Assembly (NCBI GenBank): GCA_026874595.1 | Contig: CM049315.1 | Coordinates: forward strand, 11,162,664 to 11,226,663 | Reading direction: 5' to 3' | Source of the DNA: Sipunculus nudus | Taxonomy: Eukaryota; Annelida; Sipuncula; Golfingiida; Sipunculidae | Length of the DNA: 64,000 nt | Part shown: piece after piece, positions 35,461 through 47,912 of the stretch | Position numbering within the stretch: the stretch's first letter is position 1 | Layout of the letters: each line of letters begins with the position of its first letter | The notes under the pieces: generated by a model | What the model was told of the DNA's origin: nothing | Seen by the model: the letters and a program-made list of their open reading frames with translations, nothing else | Databases searched by the model: none | Position numbers and translations under genes: made by a program

Positions 35461-37361
35461 TATTTTCACACTGTTATACACCTGTTCAAATTAGGCCCTG
35501 TGCGAGGGGGTGCTCCGCTTTGCGATGTCGTTGTATTCGGGTATACATGTGTCGTGTCGCTGCAGATAAACCATACTTCCCGTTAGGCATGTCAGTTTAC
35601 TTTCAGACAAGAACTTTATTCTTTTATAACTTAGCTAAAATCTCTCTCACGACTACCTGTCATCCCCCGCGAGGATGTCCTTTCAATGTGTTGTGCACAA
35701 TGTCACGCTTCAGTAACACAGTTCACCTGTCAGGATCGTAACAAATGCCGGCCCTGACACCTGAATGAGGCGGTCTAGCCCGGGAACAAAGGAACCGTGT
35801 CACAATGGAATATAACCCTTAAATATAAAATATATTATGGTTATCCAAGATTTGATGGAATGTTCCTTGGGCATCACAATAAGCCTCTACAAAAAAAAAT
35901 CATCAAAATCCTTCCAAATCTTCAAAGTTGCTAACAGACAAATCAACCAAAAGGAAAATATAATACTTCGCCATGACAGGTCATAGGAATTCCACTGAAC
36001 CTTTGGGCTGGGCATTTTTGTCTTCTGTACGGGCTCACGTGTAGGTAGAGTACAATGTTTTGTGACTTTTTATTATATAGGATAGAACTTTATAAATTTT
36101 TATTATTTTAGAACATAAAAAATGATTATTCCTTTCAGTATTAAAAGAGATGGAAGAGCAGTTCTCCAGTACAACTCTCCACAAGTAATCTCCACACTAA
36201 AAAGCAAACACACTGACGTTCAGACGTTCGTCTCATCATTTGGAAAATTAAAAGAATATAGTGTTATACATTTAAAAAGAAATTCTTTTATCGGAGGGGT
36301 GTTAAGCCAGGGGTTGCCCCCCTCCCCTCCCAATATGTTATAATGAGAATATACTTTCAAGACACTAGGAAAGTTACAGTATGAAAGTTCTTTTCAAAAA
36401 ATGAAAACATTAGTCATGTTAACATCAAGATTTATTACTGCACACTGTCTATGGCAACAAATTAACTTAATAAGAGATTTATCTCGCTACGTAATTTCTA
36501 AATTTGCCGTGGGATAACTAAAATACGGGGATAACGAATCATGCATCCGAAAAGTACGAAGAATGTAATAATTTTGTAAAATATTTTACCTATTCTCAAA
36601 TCTAATTTATGCTGTCGGAGCATTTTTCGTTTTAAATTAAAATATCGAGTGCTGAATATTGAATGTTTGGCCTGATTCTCTGGGCAGTGATCGAAATTTT
36701 TCTTGAATTCCGTACTCGACTGTTTAAGATACTAACAGATACAATACAGATACAATCAAAAACTATACGCGCACATACACGTACGCGTGTGCATTATTTG
36801 CCCTGGAGGTATGACCGTAAGACATAACTCCCCCCCCCCCAGCCACACACACACACAAACGCGCGCGCGTATATCCTGACTTCAAATTATAGACCAACTT
36901 TTGTATATCAGACTTTATCAAAGATGTACATCGGATTCACTTAATAACATCATTATAAAAATATAACACAAAAAGAGCGCCCGCGCTCATCAACGGTCGT
37001 ATATTTTGAATGCAATGTATTTGATACTCAAAAATTTACCATGATTTATAATTTCGCCAATACATATACATGCAAATTACTGAGATATTGTAAAAAGAAA
37101 TAGAGTCCCATATTACATTTTCATATCATACTTTGTTTTTAACAGTTCTTTGAGATAGGAAGTGAAAATGGTAAAAAATAATAAATAGCAAGGTTCATTT
37201 TCTTTTTGTTAAATTAAAGAAATCTCAATAAGATCAACTTTAATTTAGCGTAGATACATAAACTGTATAGATAATATTTCAAAATTTAAAACAAACAAAA
37301 AAATTAGTATGGTATACCGTTTTGAATTCAAATGCATGTATGCTTACAAAACTTTGTGATA

Positions 37362-39062
37362 TCAAGAGAGTAATAATATTAATGACGTCAGCAGTATAGT
37401 TGGCGTAACGTACATGAAATGGGTGACGGCGGTGCTGGTTTCTCCCGGGTTTGTTTCCCCGTTGTCCATGACCGTCATGCCGCTGTCGTCCTTTTCGTCC
37501 ATGATCGGTGGCATCATCGTACTTTTCTGTATCCCTGAGTTGCTGCAACCGAACCACCAGCGAGCAGTTGGTCTGGGATACCCGTTGTCTACCTGAAATA
37601 TATAGTCGTTGAATCGGTGGTAGTCAGCCTGGTCAAAGAAATATGTCCTCCCGTTCTTCCATTGCATCACGGCTGAGACTTGAGACGGAAGTCCCCTCCA
37701 GATGGACAGACTGCGCGGGTACCCACTGTCAATGCGACGGTCCTCATAGGGAGTACCGAAGTTGCTGGAAAGACGATAATACTGACTACCTTTGGTGAAA
37801 TATACCCGTCCGTTTCCGCTCCAGACAAATGCGGCGTCGATGTTCTCCGGGAGGCCGTAGAAGCCATCAACCCCAATGGTCTTAGGGTACCCGACGAGCC
37901 TCCTGCCGCCGTAATACTTCCAGTACTTGCTGCCCTTGAAGAAGTACATGGTTGCTGGTTCATATGGATCCCTTGATTCTAAAGCTGCGTCAAGGTTACC
38001 TTCCAAACCTTCCCAGTCTATAGATATAGGACGCGGGAACCCGCGGTCAACTCCGTAGTCGTTCAAGCGGAAATTCACGTCACCTGCAAACATATAGGTC
38101 CTGTCGTTGTTCCTCCAGTATACCGCGGCGTCTACTCTCGAGATCGAGCACATATCTGGGTAGGTTATGGTAGTGCTCACTCCGGGTCCCGCTGAGGCCG
38201 GTGGTTGGGTGGTACGTCTGGTAGTCGATGGGGGTGCCGGGGGCATGGTCGGCGCCACATTGGGTCCGTAAATTGCTTGGATTCCAGCAATGTCATCTGA
38301 ATGCAATTTAAAGTTTGGGACATAACCGCGATAAAATGGCGCCATCAGAGCGTCGTCGATCCGAGAGTGACTGAGGCCAAGGGAATGTCCAAATTCATGT
38401 GCTGCCACCTGGAATAGGTTGATTCCTGAGCTTGTATTGAACGTGTATTGTTCATCTTCATCAAAGTGGGCATCACCTCCGTATTGTGGAAAGTACGCAT
38501 GCGCGAGAGTACCGCCGGGGCCATCAAAGGGGATCCCGTCCCCGTGTTCTCCTGCCCCGAACAGTATTTCAATATCGGGGTTACTGGATACTCTAACGAA
38601 TTCGAGAGGCGTGACGTCACTCCATGCCTTGAAAGCTCGTTCCATTTCAGTGAGAGTAGCAGTCGGACTCATGTCCGGTGTGTAGTTTCTGATCATATAT
38701 GTGATTCTGTTGTTACGCCATTTACTTCCCTGCAAGGTGTATCTCTTCTTCCTCCTGGCGTTGTCCCCCATCGCTTGCCGGTCTTTGTTTCCACAACGAG
38801 GCATCGCCATCATTCTCTTTGTGTCCTCATCAAGTATTCCAGTCACGGGGATCCCAGCCATCCGCTGAAAGTCCTCCAGCGCCATCTTCTGCACTTCCGG
38901 ATCAGTGACGGACGCCATCATAGGATCGGGGCTGTCAGACCCCATGTACCCGTATTGTTGTAAGTAATTCATCGCCACGGTTTTGGTCATGGAAGCTGCC
39001 GTAGGATCGGACATGACCAGACCTACAACCAGGAGGACGCAGGCGAAACGCAGAGCGATCAT
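37362..39062 (-). CDS. Matrix metalloproteinase, intronless, likely GPI-anchored
   Basis: A 566-aa zinc endopeptidase of the M10A family acting on extracellular matrix or surface proteins. In order: signal peptide (about 1-18), peptidoglycan-binding-like propeptide, cysteine switch PRCGNKD (Cys90), furin site RRKKR (103-107), catalytic domain with zinc motif HEFGHSLGLSH (222-232) and Met-turn Met240, a Pro/Thr hinge (270-300), and four hemopexin blades closed by Cys305 and Cys506. A polar linker and a hydrophobic end (about 550-566) without a basic cytoplasmic tail follow, as in GPI-anchored MMPs such as MMP17 and MMP25. The furin site implies activation in the secretory pathway. All catalytic residues are present and the frame is unbroken. 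Unlike most animal MMPs it has no introns, which suggests a retrocopy or lineage-specific intron loss. Start chosen because it opens the signal peptide. No orthologue number is assigned. Confidence 0.95.
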   Translation of the reverse strand: MIALRFACVLLVVGLVMSDPTAASMTKTVAMNYLQQYGYMGSDSPDPMMASVTDPEVQKMALEDFQRMAGIPVTGILDEDTKRMMAMPRCGNKDRQAMGDNARRKKRYTLQGSKWRNNRITYMIRNYTPDMSPTATLTEMERAFKAWSDVTPLEFVRVSSNPDIEILFGAGEHGDGIPFDGPGGTLAHAYFPQYGGDAHFDEDEQYTFNTSSGINLFQVAAHEFGHSLGLSHSRIDDALMAPFYRGYVPNFKLHSDDIAGIQAIYGPNVAPTMPPAPPSTTRRTTQPPASAGPGVSTTITYPDMCSISRVDAAVYWRNNDRTYMFAGDVNFRLNDYGVDRGFPRPISIDWEGLEGNLDAALESRDPYEPATMYFFKGSKYWKYYGGRRLVGYPKTIGVDGFYGLPENIDAAFVWSGNGRVYFTKGSQYYRLSSNFGTPYEDRRIDSGYPRSLSIWRGLPSQVSAVMQWKNGRTYFFDQADYHRFNDYIFQVDNGYPRPTARWWFGCSNSGIQKSTMMPPIMDEKDDSGMTVMDNGETNPGETSTAVTHFMYVTPTILLTSLILLLS

Positions 39063-39238
39063 CGTGTAGACTTGTACCTTGATTGTTGTTCACTGACAAG
39101 CAACGTCCAATTTCGCTTTTTGTTATATGCAGGAAAGAGAGCAAGCAAATCGGTACAGTGTTCAATATTCTCTGTATGTAACCCGTCTCAGCCGACCTGC
39201 AGCTGAGGTTGTTCTATTACTCCACATCCCGGACCCCT

Positions 39239-39246
39239 TATTTATA
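39239..39246 (-). promoter_or_regulatory. TATA box of the MMP gene
   Basis: TATAAATA on the minus strand, 177 bases upstream of the MMP start codon, implying a 5' UTR of roughly 150 bases. Its presence also argues that the intronless copy is an expressed gene. Confidence 0.5.
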
Positions 39247-39717
39247 ACACGTACCTTTGCAACACTCCTGGTTAGTCACCTCAAGCCCAGTCACGACGGT
39301 ATCCTGCTGACGTCACAACTTGAATGGACTTAATTATTACATCATAACGAAGATATTAACATGAAATGTACATGCACATGACGTGTAAGCGCGTGATTCA
39401 TGTAAACATTTATAATTACTCAATTCATCAATACCCCTATTTTGCTAATGGATCGATTTAGCTCATTTAGCTCGATGTCCTAATACTAATTAAGCCGGTA
39501 ACGCGTCGTGACCGGCCGGGACGTAACTCCGATCAAGCGTGACAAACATTGACTGACAGGTTTATGGAGCTTTCGGAGCCTCACGTAACAGGTATTTGTC
39601 GTGTAAGAATTTCGAAGTGATTATGGCATGGTTATGGTTTCATACAAATGGCAAAAGTATTAGCTGTTATATATATTATATTATATGTGTATACCGCCAC
39701 CACATCTGTGTGTGTGT

Positions 39718-39929
<212 letters not shown>

Positions 39930-40590
39930 ATCGTTGTACCGGAGTTCATTCATCCTTCATAAATTTGTTCTGCTACGCGATATACCGATGTCCTTAATTG
40001 ACTGTTTGATCGCCCATTACTTCAATATTGCTAACTTGTAAATTTGAATATTAATATGATTGTTACTTCTAATTCTTTAGATCATGTGAATGTGAGGTGA
40101 TATTTAGTATGGTCCAGACAACTAGAGGGTATAGAGGTCAGTGTCCACGGACCACGGCTGGCTGGTGGGAGGTGGGGCTAAGCTTTACATGAGTTTATTG
40201 ATTCTCTCATCATTATGTGAGAATGTCGCAATTGGCTTGCAGGTTTCGTGCATATGAACCACCGATACGCGATGAAACAGGTTGCAACACATATTTATTG
40301 AAACATTACCCACCCACCTTAGCCGTGAATACACGAGTCAGCAGGCATTTGTATTGGACTGGTAAGCCTGCTTGAGTCGTGATATAGGACATGATCTAAT
40401 ATGCACTGCAGCGCCATCCATCCTATTGTATCGACATCGCTGTAAGCACCCGTTAATCTTAACATCAGGACACGAGTGATGAATTAAAGGAAAGCAAATT
40501 CCATTTGCAATGGCGGGGCTTCACATCCCTAACTCACCCTGCCATGGGCGCAATTTCCTTTTGCGATGTGATGGAGGGGACTCTGATTCC

Positions 40591-40593
<3 letters not shown>

Positions 40594-40632
<39 letters not shown>
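40594..40632. repeat. (CA)n microsatellite
   Basis: Uninterrupted CA run of about 39 bases. Confidence 0.95.
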
Positions 40633-40634
<2 letters not shown>

Positions 40635-43600
40635 TTTCAATATTATCAAAACATCAGTAGTTGCTCTCTATCCCAAATCTTGGCGGAATGTGGAGGTATT
40701 TGGAGTGTATCGGCCAGAGGGTGAGGTGATCGAAGAAGGGGTTGTCCTCCTCGTTGTGGTGTGAAACATTTTGAACAATTATCATTGAAATTATAAGCAG
40801 TTCTGTAGCATTTGGGTATCCACTAACAGGAAATATTCTCGCTCTGTAAACTATGGAAAATGAGAGTTATCGAATGCCGCCTGTGTCCACTTGGTTCCGT
40901 CACTGTAGTCATATCGTAACAAACCCTAATAAGTTATATTTTAAAACCTACTTTGAATTATTTATTATTGGCGTTTAGTTTTGTGTTCCGCAATGTTGTG
41001 GATATTTTTGAATAACTGTATATTATTCATAATTTTGGAAAATTAATCTTTCTCGAAATCTGTGTATATCTATATAAATAACACGCAGTTTGTTTTTTTT
41101 CTACAGAATGGTTTACCTGTTTTCACTTTGCTTTGACTCTCCTAATTTCGCACACGTATCGTCAGTACGATTTTCTAGGACAAGTTTGTTTTCTTTGAGG
41201 GTTTATTTCCTATTAAGCTGCATAATTAATCATTTTAATATTGCCCTATAGGTGCCCTGATTTCTTTTGTGCTTTAAGGTCCTCCACGCCTGTACCTTTT
41301 TTTCAGGATGCGCGTTGGGGATTTTCCTGCATTTCGAACTCACTGGCCTATTAAGACCATGACCAAGCGCATGTCCTGCCCAAGGGGCATTTCCTTGCAA
41401 TCCGCAGTCACACGGGTCCACTATAATCCCCATTGACCCCCCATATCCAATAAAACGCCTATAAAAAATTCTCTCTATAAAAGGAAGTAAAGGTTTTTAA
41501 TCCAAAGACCACTCGACATCCATATCAATGCGTGGTCTTTTTATTTTGCTCGGCACTGGGAACTGAGACCAGTGATACACCGTTTGACAAACTTTTTCTG
41601 GGTTACAGGTATGTTGATTTCTAAACATTCACAAGTATCATTCCATGTTAACCATGGTTTCAAAGGTCCGACTAATCCATGTTTTTTAAAGGTTATTAAG
41701 AAAAGAAACCCTACAACTTAAATACCACTGGGGGGGGGGGGGGTTAACACAAATTTTTTTAGCTCCACTGTCTGTATGGACGCTAAAACATGAAAACATA
41801 TTACCAGTACACCTATAACTGATAAGGGATTCCTTTACAAACTAGATTCTGTAGTTGGAGCCTACAGACCTCCGCAAGATTCTCCTTTAATATCAGTTAT
41901 GTGTTCACGTGTATGCGTTTCATGTCTGAACACCCATGGTTCATTAAGACGGGTTCATCTTGCGAGTGGCCGAACAAATGCCAATTTTGGTTTCCACACG
42001 GGGACAAAGATATGGTCCTTTGTCATAATTGTTTATAAGAAAAAGTATATAATGGTGATTCTGATTACCTCGAAAATATAATGGACTATTGATATGCCTT
42101 TACCCTAATCCTCTACAAATGTCTAGCAAAATCCGTACATATTCCATGAAAATCGACAATGCTCAGGACAAAAGCTCATATATAGTACTTTTGGAATATG
42201 CTTTTTATAATGTATATATCTTTTCACATGGGCAGCTGTACGTTTTCGCGTGCAAGAGCCTTAAATGTGTTTAGTATGCCTAAGAACACTCTCGACTGAC
42301 AACTAAAACATCGTTTTTTCCTGATTTCCTCAGAGCTTACGTTTTTACCAAATATGTTTCATAAACTTTCACTTTGCCATAGTAATATAACTTCTTAAAT
42401 ATATTTTCACAGTGGATGCCTTCTATATACAGTCATCATATCTATTATATTGTCATCTCTCCAGCAATGATGATGTCGTACCCATGTTATTTATCTCGCC
42501 CAAAATTTTCAGGCCATATATAATTATGCTTAACGTCTTTTTCCAAAACGTATTTCTTTGTGTAATTATTTGAATAGCACAATTTGCCATTCTTTGCTGA
42601 TATTTTCAGAGGAGGGGGTTTTCAGGATAGGGGTAAATGAAACAAATAAAAAATTGCGAAAAGCTCTGGATAAAAAAAATGCAGGATTCAGTCTCTACCT
42701 GCTCAAAAGAAAATTGTTTATCTTAGAGAACCGTGTATTTTCCACGGGTGCATCTAGTGATTGATTGATATTTGAAGAGCTTTGCAACACTGTGACACAT
42801 TATTGTTAATGCCCGTTTTTCATATTATTATAGATTGAAACGGGAGCTTATTTTTAATGCAATGTAGGATTTAACCAATGGCCAAAGGTCGGGGGTATAA
42901 ACTGGTATGACCAAACTGAGAAAACCAAAAGGAACAGAGCTTTTGTTTACAGACAGATATAGACCAGTGAAAAAAATAGGATAATCCGTCTGTACTCTGT
43001 CCATTTGTATTAAGCATTTGTATACTGTTGCATTAACCTCGTTTCTGTTTTTGTCAATCATGTTAGTGTATGTGTATGTAGTTCCTTATAAGTTAATTAA
43101 TTAAGCTAAATGAATAACAGTTGAATAGGCTGGACTTTCCTCCATGTATACATATAAATTCAAAATCTTCACAGCAATGATGTAAACATCAAAGTTGCAG
43201 AGGAAGCATTGTGTAAATTTCCTTACATATATTTCTCATGGTAATTTTTAAAAAAAATTGAAACATCCATACTCCCATCTCCAAAATCACCCCGCCAGAT
43301 GGCACTACCTTCAGAGTAGCCCCTTCATAGCAGTGCGATAAAAGCCAAAACAAACATGATACAAACTTACAAACATAAAATACTGCTTGTTATGAACCAA
43401 GCAATTAAAGACAATTTCATATTTAATGTTATATATGTTACGTTTATTATAGCATTACTAAGTAAAATAAGAAAAAAGTGAACCTGTTTCAAATAATATA
43501 TGTTGTCACTTAGCACTGTGCCAGGACACCAAAGAAGAACGTGATATCAGACATGCGCAGTCTGTTTAACGCAGGAAACTATATAACATTAATAGCCATT

Positions 43601-43941
43601 GGGAGTTGGGTCACAGGAGGCCCGTGTACAGTAACAGGGATCACATTAACTCGGTAACTAACATGCCGTACGAGCAAAGTAAGGTGTTAACCATGCATGT
43701 TGGGTCATATCACAAACATAAAACGTGAACCGCTGACAGGCTTATTGTTTTGAAGTTTAATGAAGGTTATCGTCGCGAATATATTACGCTGAAGAACTTG
43801 GATCGACATTAAGCATTAAATGGGGTCACTTCGTTTCAGCTGAACAAGTTAGTGTTCATAGTCTTTAAACGAAGGCTCTGAATGTTATGCTCTGTCGATT
43901 TAATTGTAACTTGGTATCATTTTAATCTGGGCCCGAGCGTT

Positions 43942-44053
43942 ATGCAATCAGCGGACCAGTATTATACCGCAGTTGTATGGCTAATGTTTAATCTCACTTT
44001 CGTATGTGCCACGGATGACCTGTACAGTAACACGACCGACAGCACAACACCTA
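43942..44053 (+). CDS. Membrane protein exon 1 (signal peptide)
   Basis: Starts at ATG 43942 and ends before GTAAGT in phase 1. Encodes the signal peptide core AVVWLMFNLTFVCA and a Thr/Asn-rich mature start. Confidence 0.75.
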
Positions 44054-45964
44054 GTAAGTGAGGTTTATATATTTACAATTGATTAATCATACACACCTGG
44101 CATATTGTCGTTATCTATAAATTTTATTGGAATATCTAGCTAACAGCTAACACCAACATCATGCTTATAGAATAAATGTGCTATATATGCTTCACACATA
44201 AATGACTTTAAATATAAAATTTAAAGATTATGGAGATTCGTTTTCTGGGAGGGAAGCCATTCACTTGAACTCTACAAAAGTTATGTTCAAATCAAAGTTT
44301 ACAGTCCGCACGGTCGTATTCATATGTTTATCACGCTTAACCTAATTATTATTGCCAGAATCAAAATGGATTCAGTTTTATATTCAGAATCAGGTATCCA
44401 CATTGTACAGAAAAATATCGTTTGTCTGCGCATGAGATATCTACTTTCATAGATGTAGATTCAAAACCTGTAACAAAGAAGAATGGAAATTGCAGTAATG
44501 GCGAGTGCACTGATGAAACATGCCAGTAGGTATTGATCACATACCCAGGCACACCCATGCACATACATACATACACACACATATATATAATTTATATATT
44601 CTATATAATTTACATATATAAACAAATATTTATATATAATTTTATAATAATTATATATATTTTTATATATAATTTTAAGTCCGATCGTCGTGATAGGAAT
44701 GAACCTGACCGTTCTACATTTTTACCATTCTGGTGTTCAAATATAATGATACCACAATGAATTGAAGCATCTTTTTTGTATACGTTTCTTTGACTGTGAC
44801 TGTATACAGGGGCTCGACGTGTGGTCAGAGCGTGTCGATTAATTACACAGTATTCATCATCATGATGAGTTTATTCGGTGTTGTGGCTGCTGCGAGTGTA
44901 GTGGTTGTCATGGGAACGATCTACTGGAGGAACAAGCAGGTGACCTTGGCCAGAGTACGTCCAGGTGAGAGGGAGAAGCCATTTTCAGTCGTTCAGAAAA
45001 CCAGAAGCCACTTTTGTTAAACAACGTTGGTTACAAATAAGAAAAGATGAAAAAACGGTATACTATTGTATGACCGCGATATATTAATGCAATATATAAT
45101 CCATTTTCTTTTCCCTGAACGCCTGTAAACGCATCACTTCAAATTTCCTTTATATTTCTCGAGTACTGGCCCTTCACCTGCCTTTTCATTATCTGTTTGT
45201 TTCCATGTGCAAATGTAATCTTATTCGCTTCCATTTCGATCGCCAGCTTGCAAATTAAAATAAGATTTTATACTGGGATCTATAAAATCACATCAAAAGC
45301 ATGAACTATGACGATGATACAGAATAGACTACGGAATGCCACCAACTGAGCCATGGCGCATGCCCCGCATCAACTTTCATAAATACTTGTAAAACAGTGT
45401 GTAGATATGCACAAATATAAAACAGTTTCAATGTTAAATCATCGTTAACTTAAGATACGGAACGTCTGCCAAATACCCATGAAGATCGTATCAAAAGCAG
45501 TTCTGTTTGACATACATGGAGCACTATTATGGCGCAACAATCTAACTGTCCCGCCCTTTTCAAGAAGAAATCTAGTTCCTCCTCTTTTCCCATAAGTATA
45601 TCTTTTTATCACTACAGATCTTATATATAGTCTTATATACTTATCAGTTTTTCCAACCTACTTAAGTAGTCCTTGACCTCTTCTTGGTGGTCGTTAATTA
45701 ATCAATATTTAACTTAATTTTTATATTCATCTTGAAATATTAATCATTTTGTTTAAACTTCAGTGGTACATTTTGATGTTTCCAAGTCAAATTTCATTAT
45801 AAATATAATCTAGATATATTTATAGAATGTAAGATAATAATCTCCGTCTTATTTGTGCGTAACTTTTGCTTTCAGTTTCACAATTGACATGGGATACGTT
45901 TCAGAAGGAAGACAAAGAGCTGCAGACTGTTCCAGATCCAGCGGAATATGATACGGAAACATAA
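43942..45964 (+). CDS. Unrecognised 156-aa type I membrane protein (4 exons)
   Basis: Exons 43942-44053, 44411-44525, 44810-44964 and 45876-45964 join with matching phases (1, 2, 1) and GT..AG introns into one frame ending in TAA. Not a family I recognise. The N terminus is a signal peptide with likely cleavage after VCA (residue 23). The short ectodomain has three N-glycosylation sequons (NTT, NCS, NYT) and four cysteines at 65, 70, 75 and 80, an exact C-x4-C-x4-C-x4-C spacing. One membrane span follows (about 90-114), then a basic RNK stop-transfer and a roughly 40-residue cytoplasmic tail ending in an acidic EYDTET. It would sit at the plasma membrane or in a vesicle with its Cys cluster outside. 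The topology resembles small adaptor or receptor-accessory proteins, but I assign no function. Confidence 0.75.
44411..44525 (+). CDS. Membrane protein exon 2
   Basis: Acceptor TTGTACAG, donor GTAGGT. Begins with two bases completing the exon 1 codon. Encodes three of the four spaced cysteines. Confidence 0.7.
44810..44964 (+). CDS. Membrane protein exon 3 (transmembrane)
   Basis: Acceptor TGTATACAG, donor GTGAGA. Encodes the fourth cysteine, a sequon and the membrane span (VFIIMMSLFGVVAAAS onward). Confidence 0.8.
45876..45964 (+). CDS. Membrane protein exon 4 (tail)
   Basis: Acceptor TGCTTTCAG. Encodes SQLTWDTFQKEDKELQ and an acidic end, stop TAA at 45962-45964. Confidence 0.7.
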
Positions 45965-47839
45965 CACAACAGTTTATTTTAGATTCAAGAATCATATCGT
46001 TTTTTATAAATCAGTCACAAATTTTATAAAGCGGAGACACTTATCAACCCACGGCCCACGCGATATACCACGTTATCTCTTGTCCATATCTCTGCCAGTT
46101 AATACGGACTTTATCACGTGACCTTTGTTCATGCATTCTGGGTTGTGTAACTTCATTGTGATATAGTATCGTTTATTTCATTTATTGAAAATGTTTATAA
46201 AAAGTATAATTCATTTTATGTCTTAGTAGCTCAAATGAATGTTTTGTTTTGTTTATTTATACCATGGAATGCCCAAAGAAATCCTCACCTATAATAGAAT
46301 TTTTTTTCTTCGTTTCAATGAAATGGATCAGAAGGATGTAAATGATTTTTTACCGATCATGTCCTGTTGCAGCAACTGTTGTGTAATTACACTTTCATAA
46401 GCAATCTTTCTACTAGCCCATGTTTGTAACAAAAATGTTTTTAATTTAACATTTTTTTATGAAACGTTGCTTACAAAAGTGTTCCTTTTATTATTAGGTT
46501 AATTTTTCAACCTTGTTTTTTTTTAAATAGTTTTTATCATTATGTACTTGGTCTCCAGGGTTTTAGTGAGATTAAATGTTGGAGAACCATTCTGGTTTGT
46601 ATGTTACCCTCTCTAAACAATGTTAATTTAATGAATTTGCATTAATAAGCGTCTTCTAATGATCATTGTACCCATGGATATTTTTTTTATAATTTACCCA
46701 ATACCAGTCACGTCTGATTATTGTAGATAATTAACATTTCAATCCGAGAATGTTCCTATTCAAGAAATATTCAAGTTGCCCCTTTTTAAATCTCAGGTGG
46801 AGTTCAGCATATATGTGTTATCGTCCGGTTCTCTTCAGTTTCTTCTTCGTATGTGTCCTAACTATATTCTACAGGTCTTGAATGCTGGAGGTTATACCTG
46901 ACATACCGGCTCCACCTCCGCCGCCTTGCTGCGATGACCAAGACAGGGAAGCATCTGATCCTTTAGGCAGTCTTTGCTGATGGCTGTATCCTAATGACAC
47001 ACACACACATCCTCAGCTATATACACACACCAAGCGAATATCTTAGTTTGCAGAAGTAGCAAAACTGTATGGCATTGACCTCAGCCTTGCCAGCAAAACA
47101 TATCTCTACTGGCCTGCCCCTTACACAACAGTCTCTATTTACAACAATCAGCACAAGGTTATCAACAGCTTTAAAGTACCCGGACAGCACTATATCCCGC
47201 AATGGGACTGTGACGTCATTGTCTGTGTCTGGACCACACACTCGTAAAATCACACACCCACATAAAGCTTACAGAAACGACAGAAAGCAGGATATAAGAC
47301 AAACGAATTTTTAATACATTCAACCTATTCTAATCAATAAAGTGTCCGGTCGATCTGTACCTGGACCACTGTATCTCGCGGGAGTCATCCACACACACAA
47401 ACTATTCTCACCCGCCGGCCATACCCGAGTATACCGGCCATACGCCGGCCGAGTTCTAAGGCGACCCCTGGAGTCGAGCTTGCGGTTCACCCTTCCGCTA
47501 GAGGTCGTTTCTTTCCAAAACGAATCTCTTCCTGTTAGCACCATGGGACCGCCGGGACTACTTATCTCAATTGTCAAATTTCAAAATAAAAATTTATTAC
47601 ATTTCAAGGATACACCTTCTGTGTACATTTTACATGTGTATGCTTACAAAATATCACTCATTCTGGGAAATCCTTAACACAAAACACCGACGTTTATGTA
47701 ATCTGCCTTGAAATAATTCATATTCAACTTGACCGGAATACATCACCCTCTTCACTAACTGTATACCAGACTGTGACGCCCACAAACCCTATAACCCAGA
47801 CCCAAAACCTGTTTGGTAAATCCGGGTGACGTCCTGGTC

Positions 47840-47912
47840 CCACTCGGAACTCCTCGCCTCATCTTCGGGTGGTCTCGGGAGAATACCAATTCGGCCGAGG
47901 AGTTCCGAGTGG
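47840..47912. repeat. 17-bp perfect inverted repeat
   Basis: CCACTCGGAACTCCTCG (47840-47856) and its exact complement (47896-47912) flank a 39-base spacer. Source unknown. Confidence 0.85.

Larger units (their letters stand above)
31279..37361. other. Intergenic region between CNBD2-like gene and MMP
   Basis: Begins with the CNBD2-like 3' UTR. Then come a T run (32171-32191), a TA run (32706-32726), degenerate 200-bp repeats (33130-33780), dispersed repeat copy 2, a hairpin at 34370, a nuclear-receptor-like tandem array (35057-35460) and unremarkable AT-rich sequence. No coding gene seen. Confidence 0.55.

Noticed and set aside
38345-38963. Open frames on either strand inside the MMP gene
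   Set aside because: Shadows of the 566-aa MMP frame with no domain of their own.
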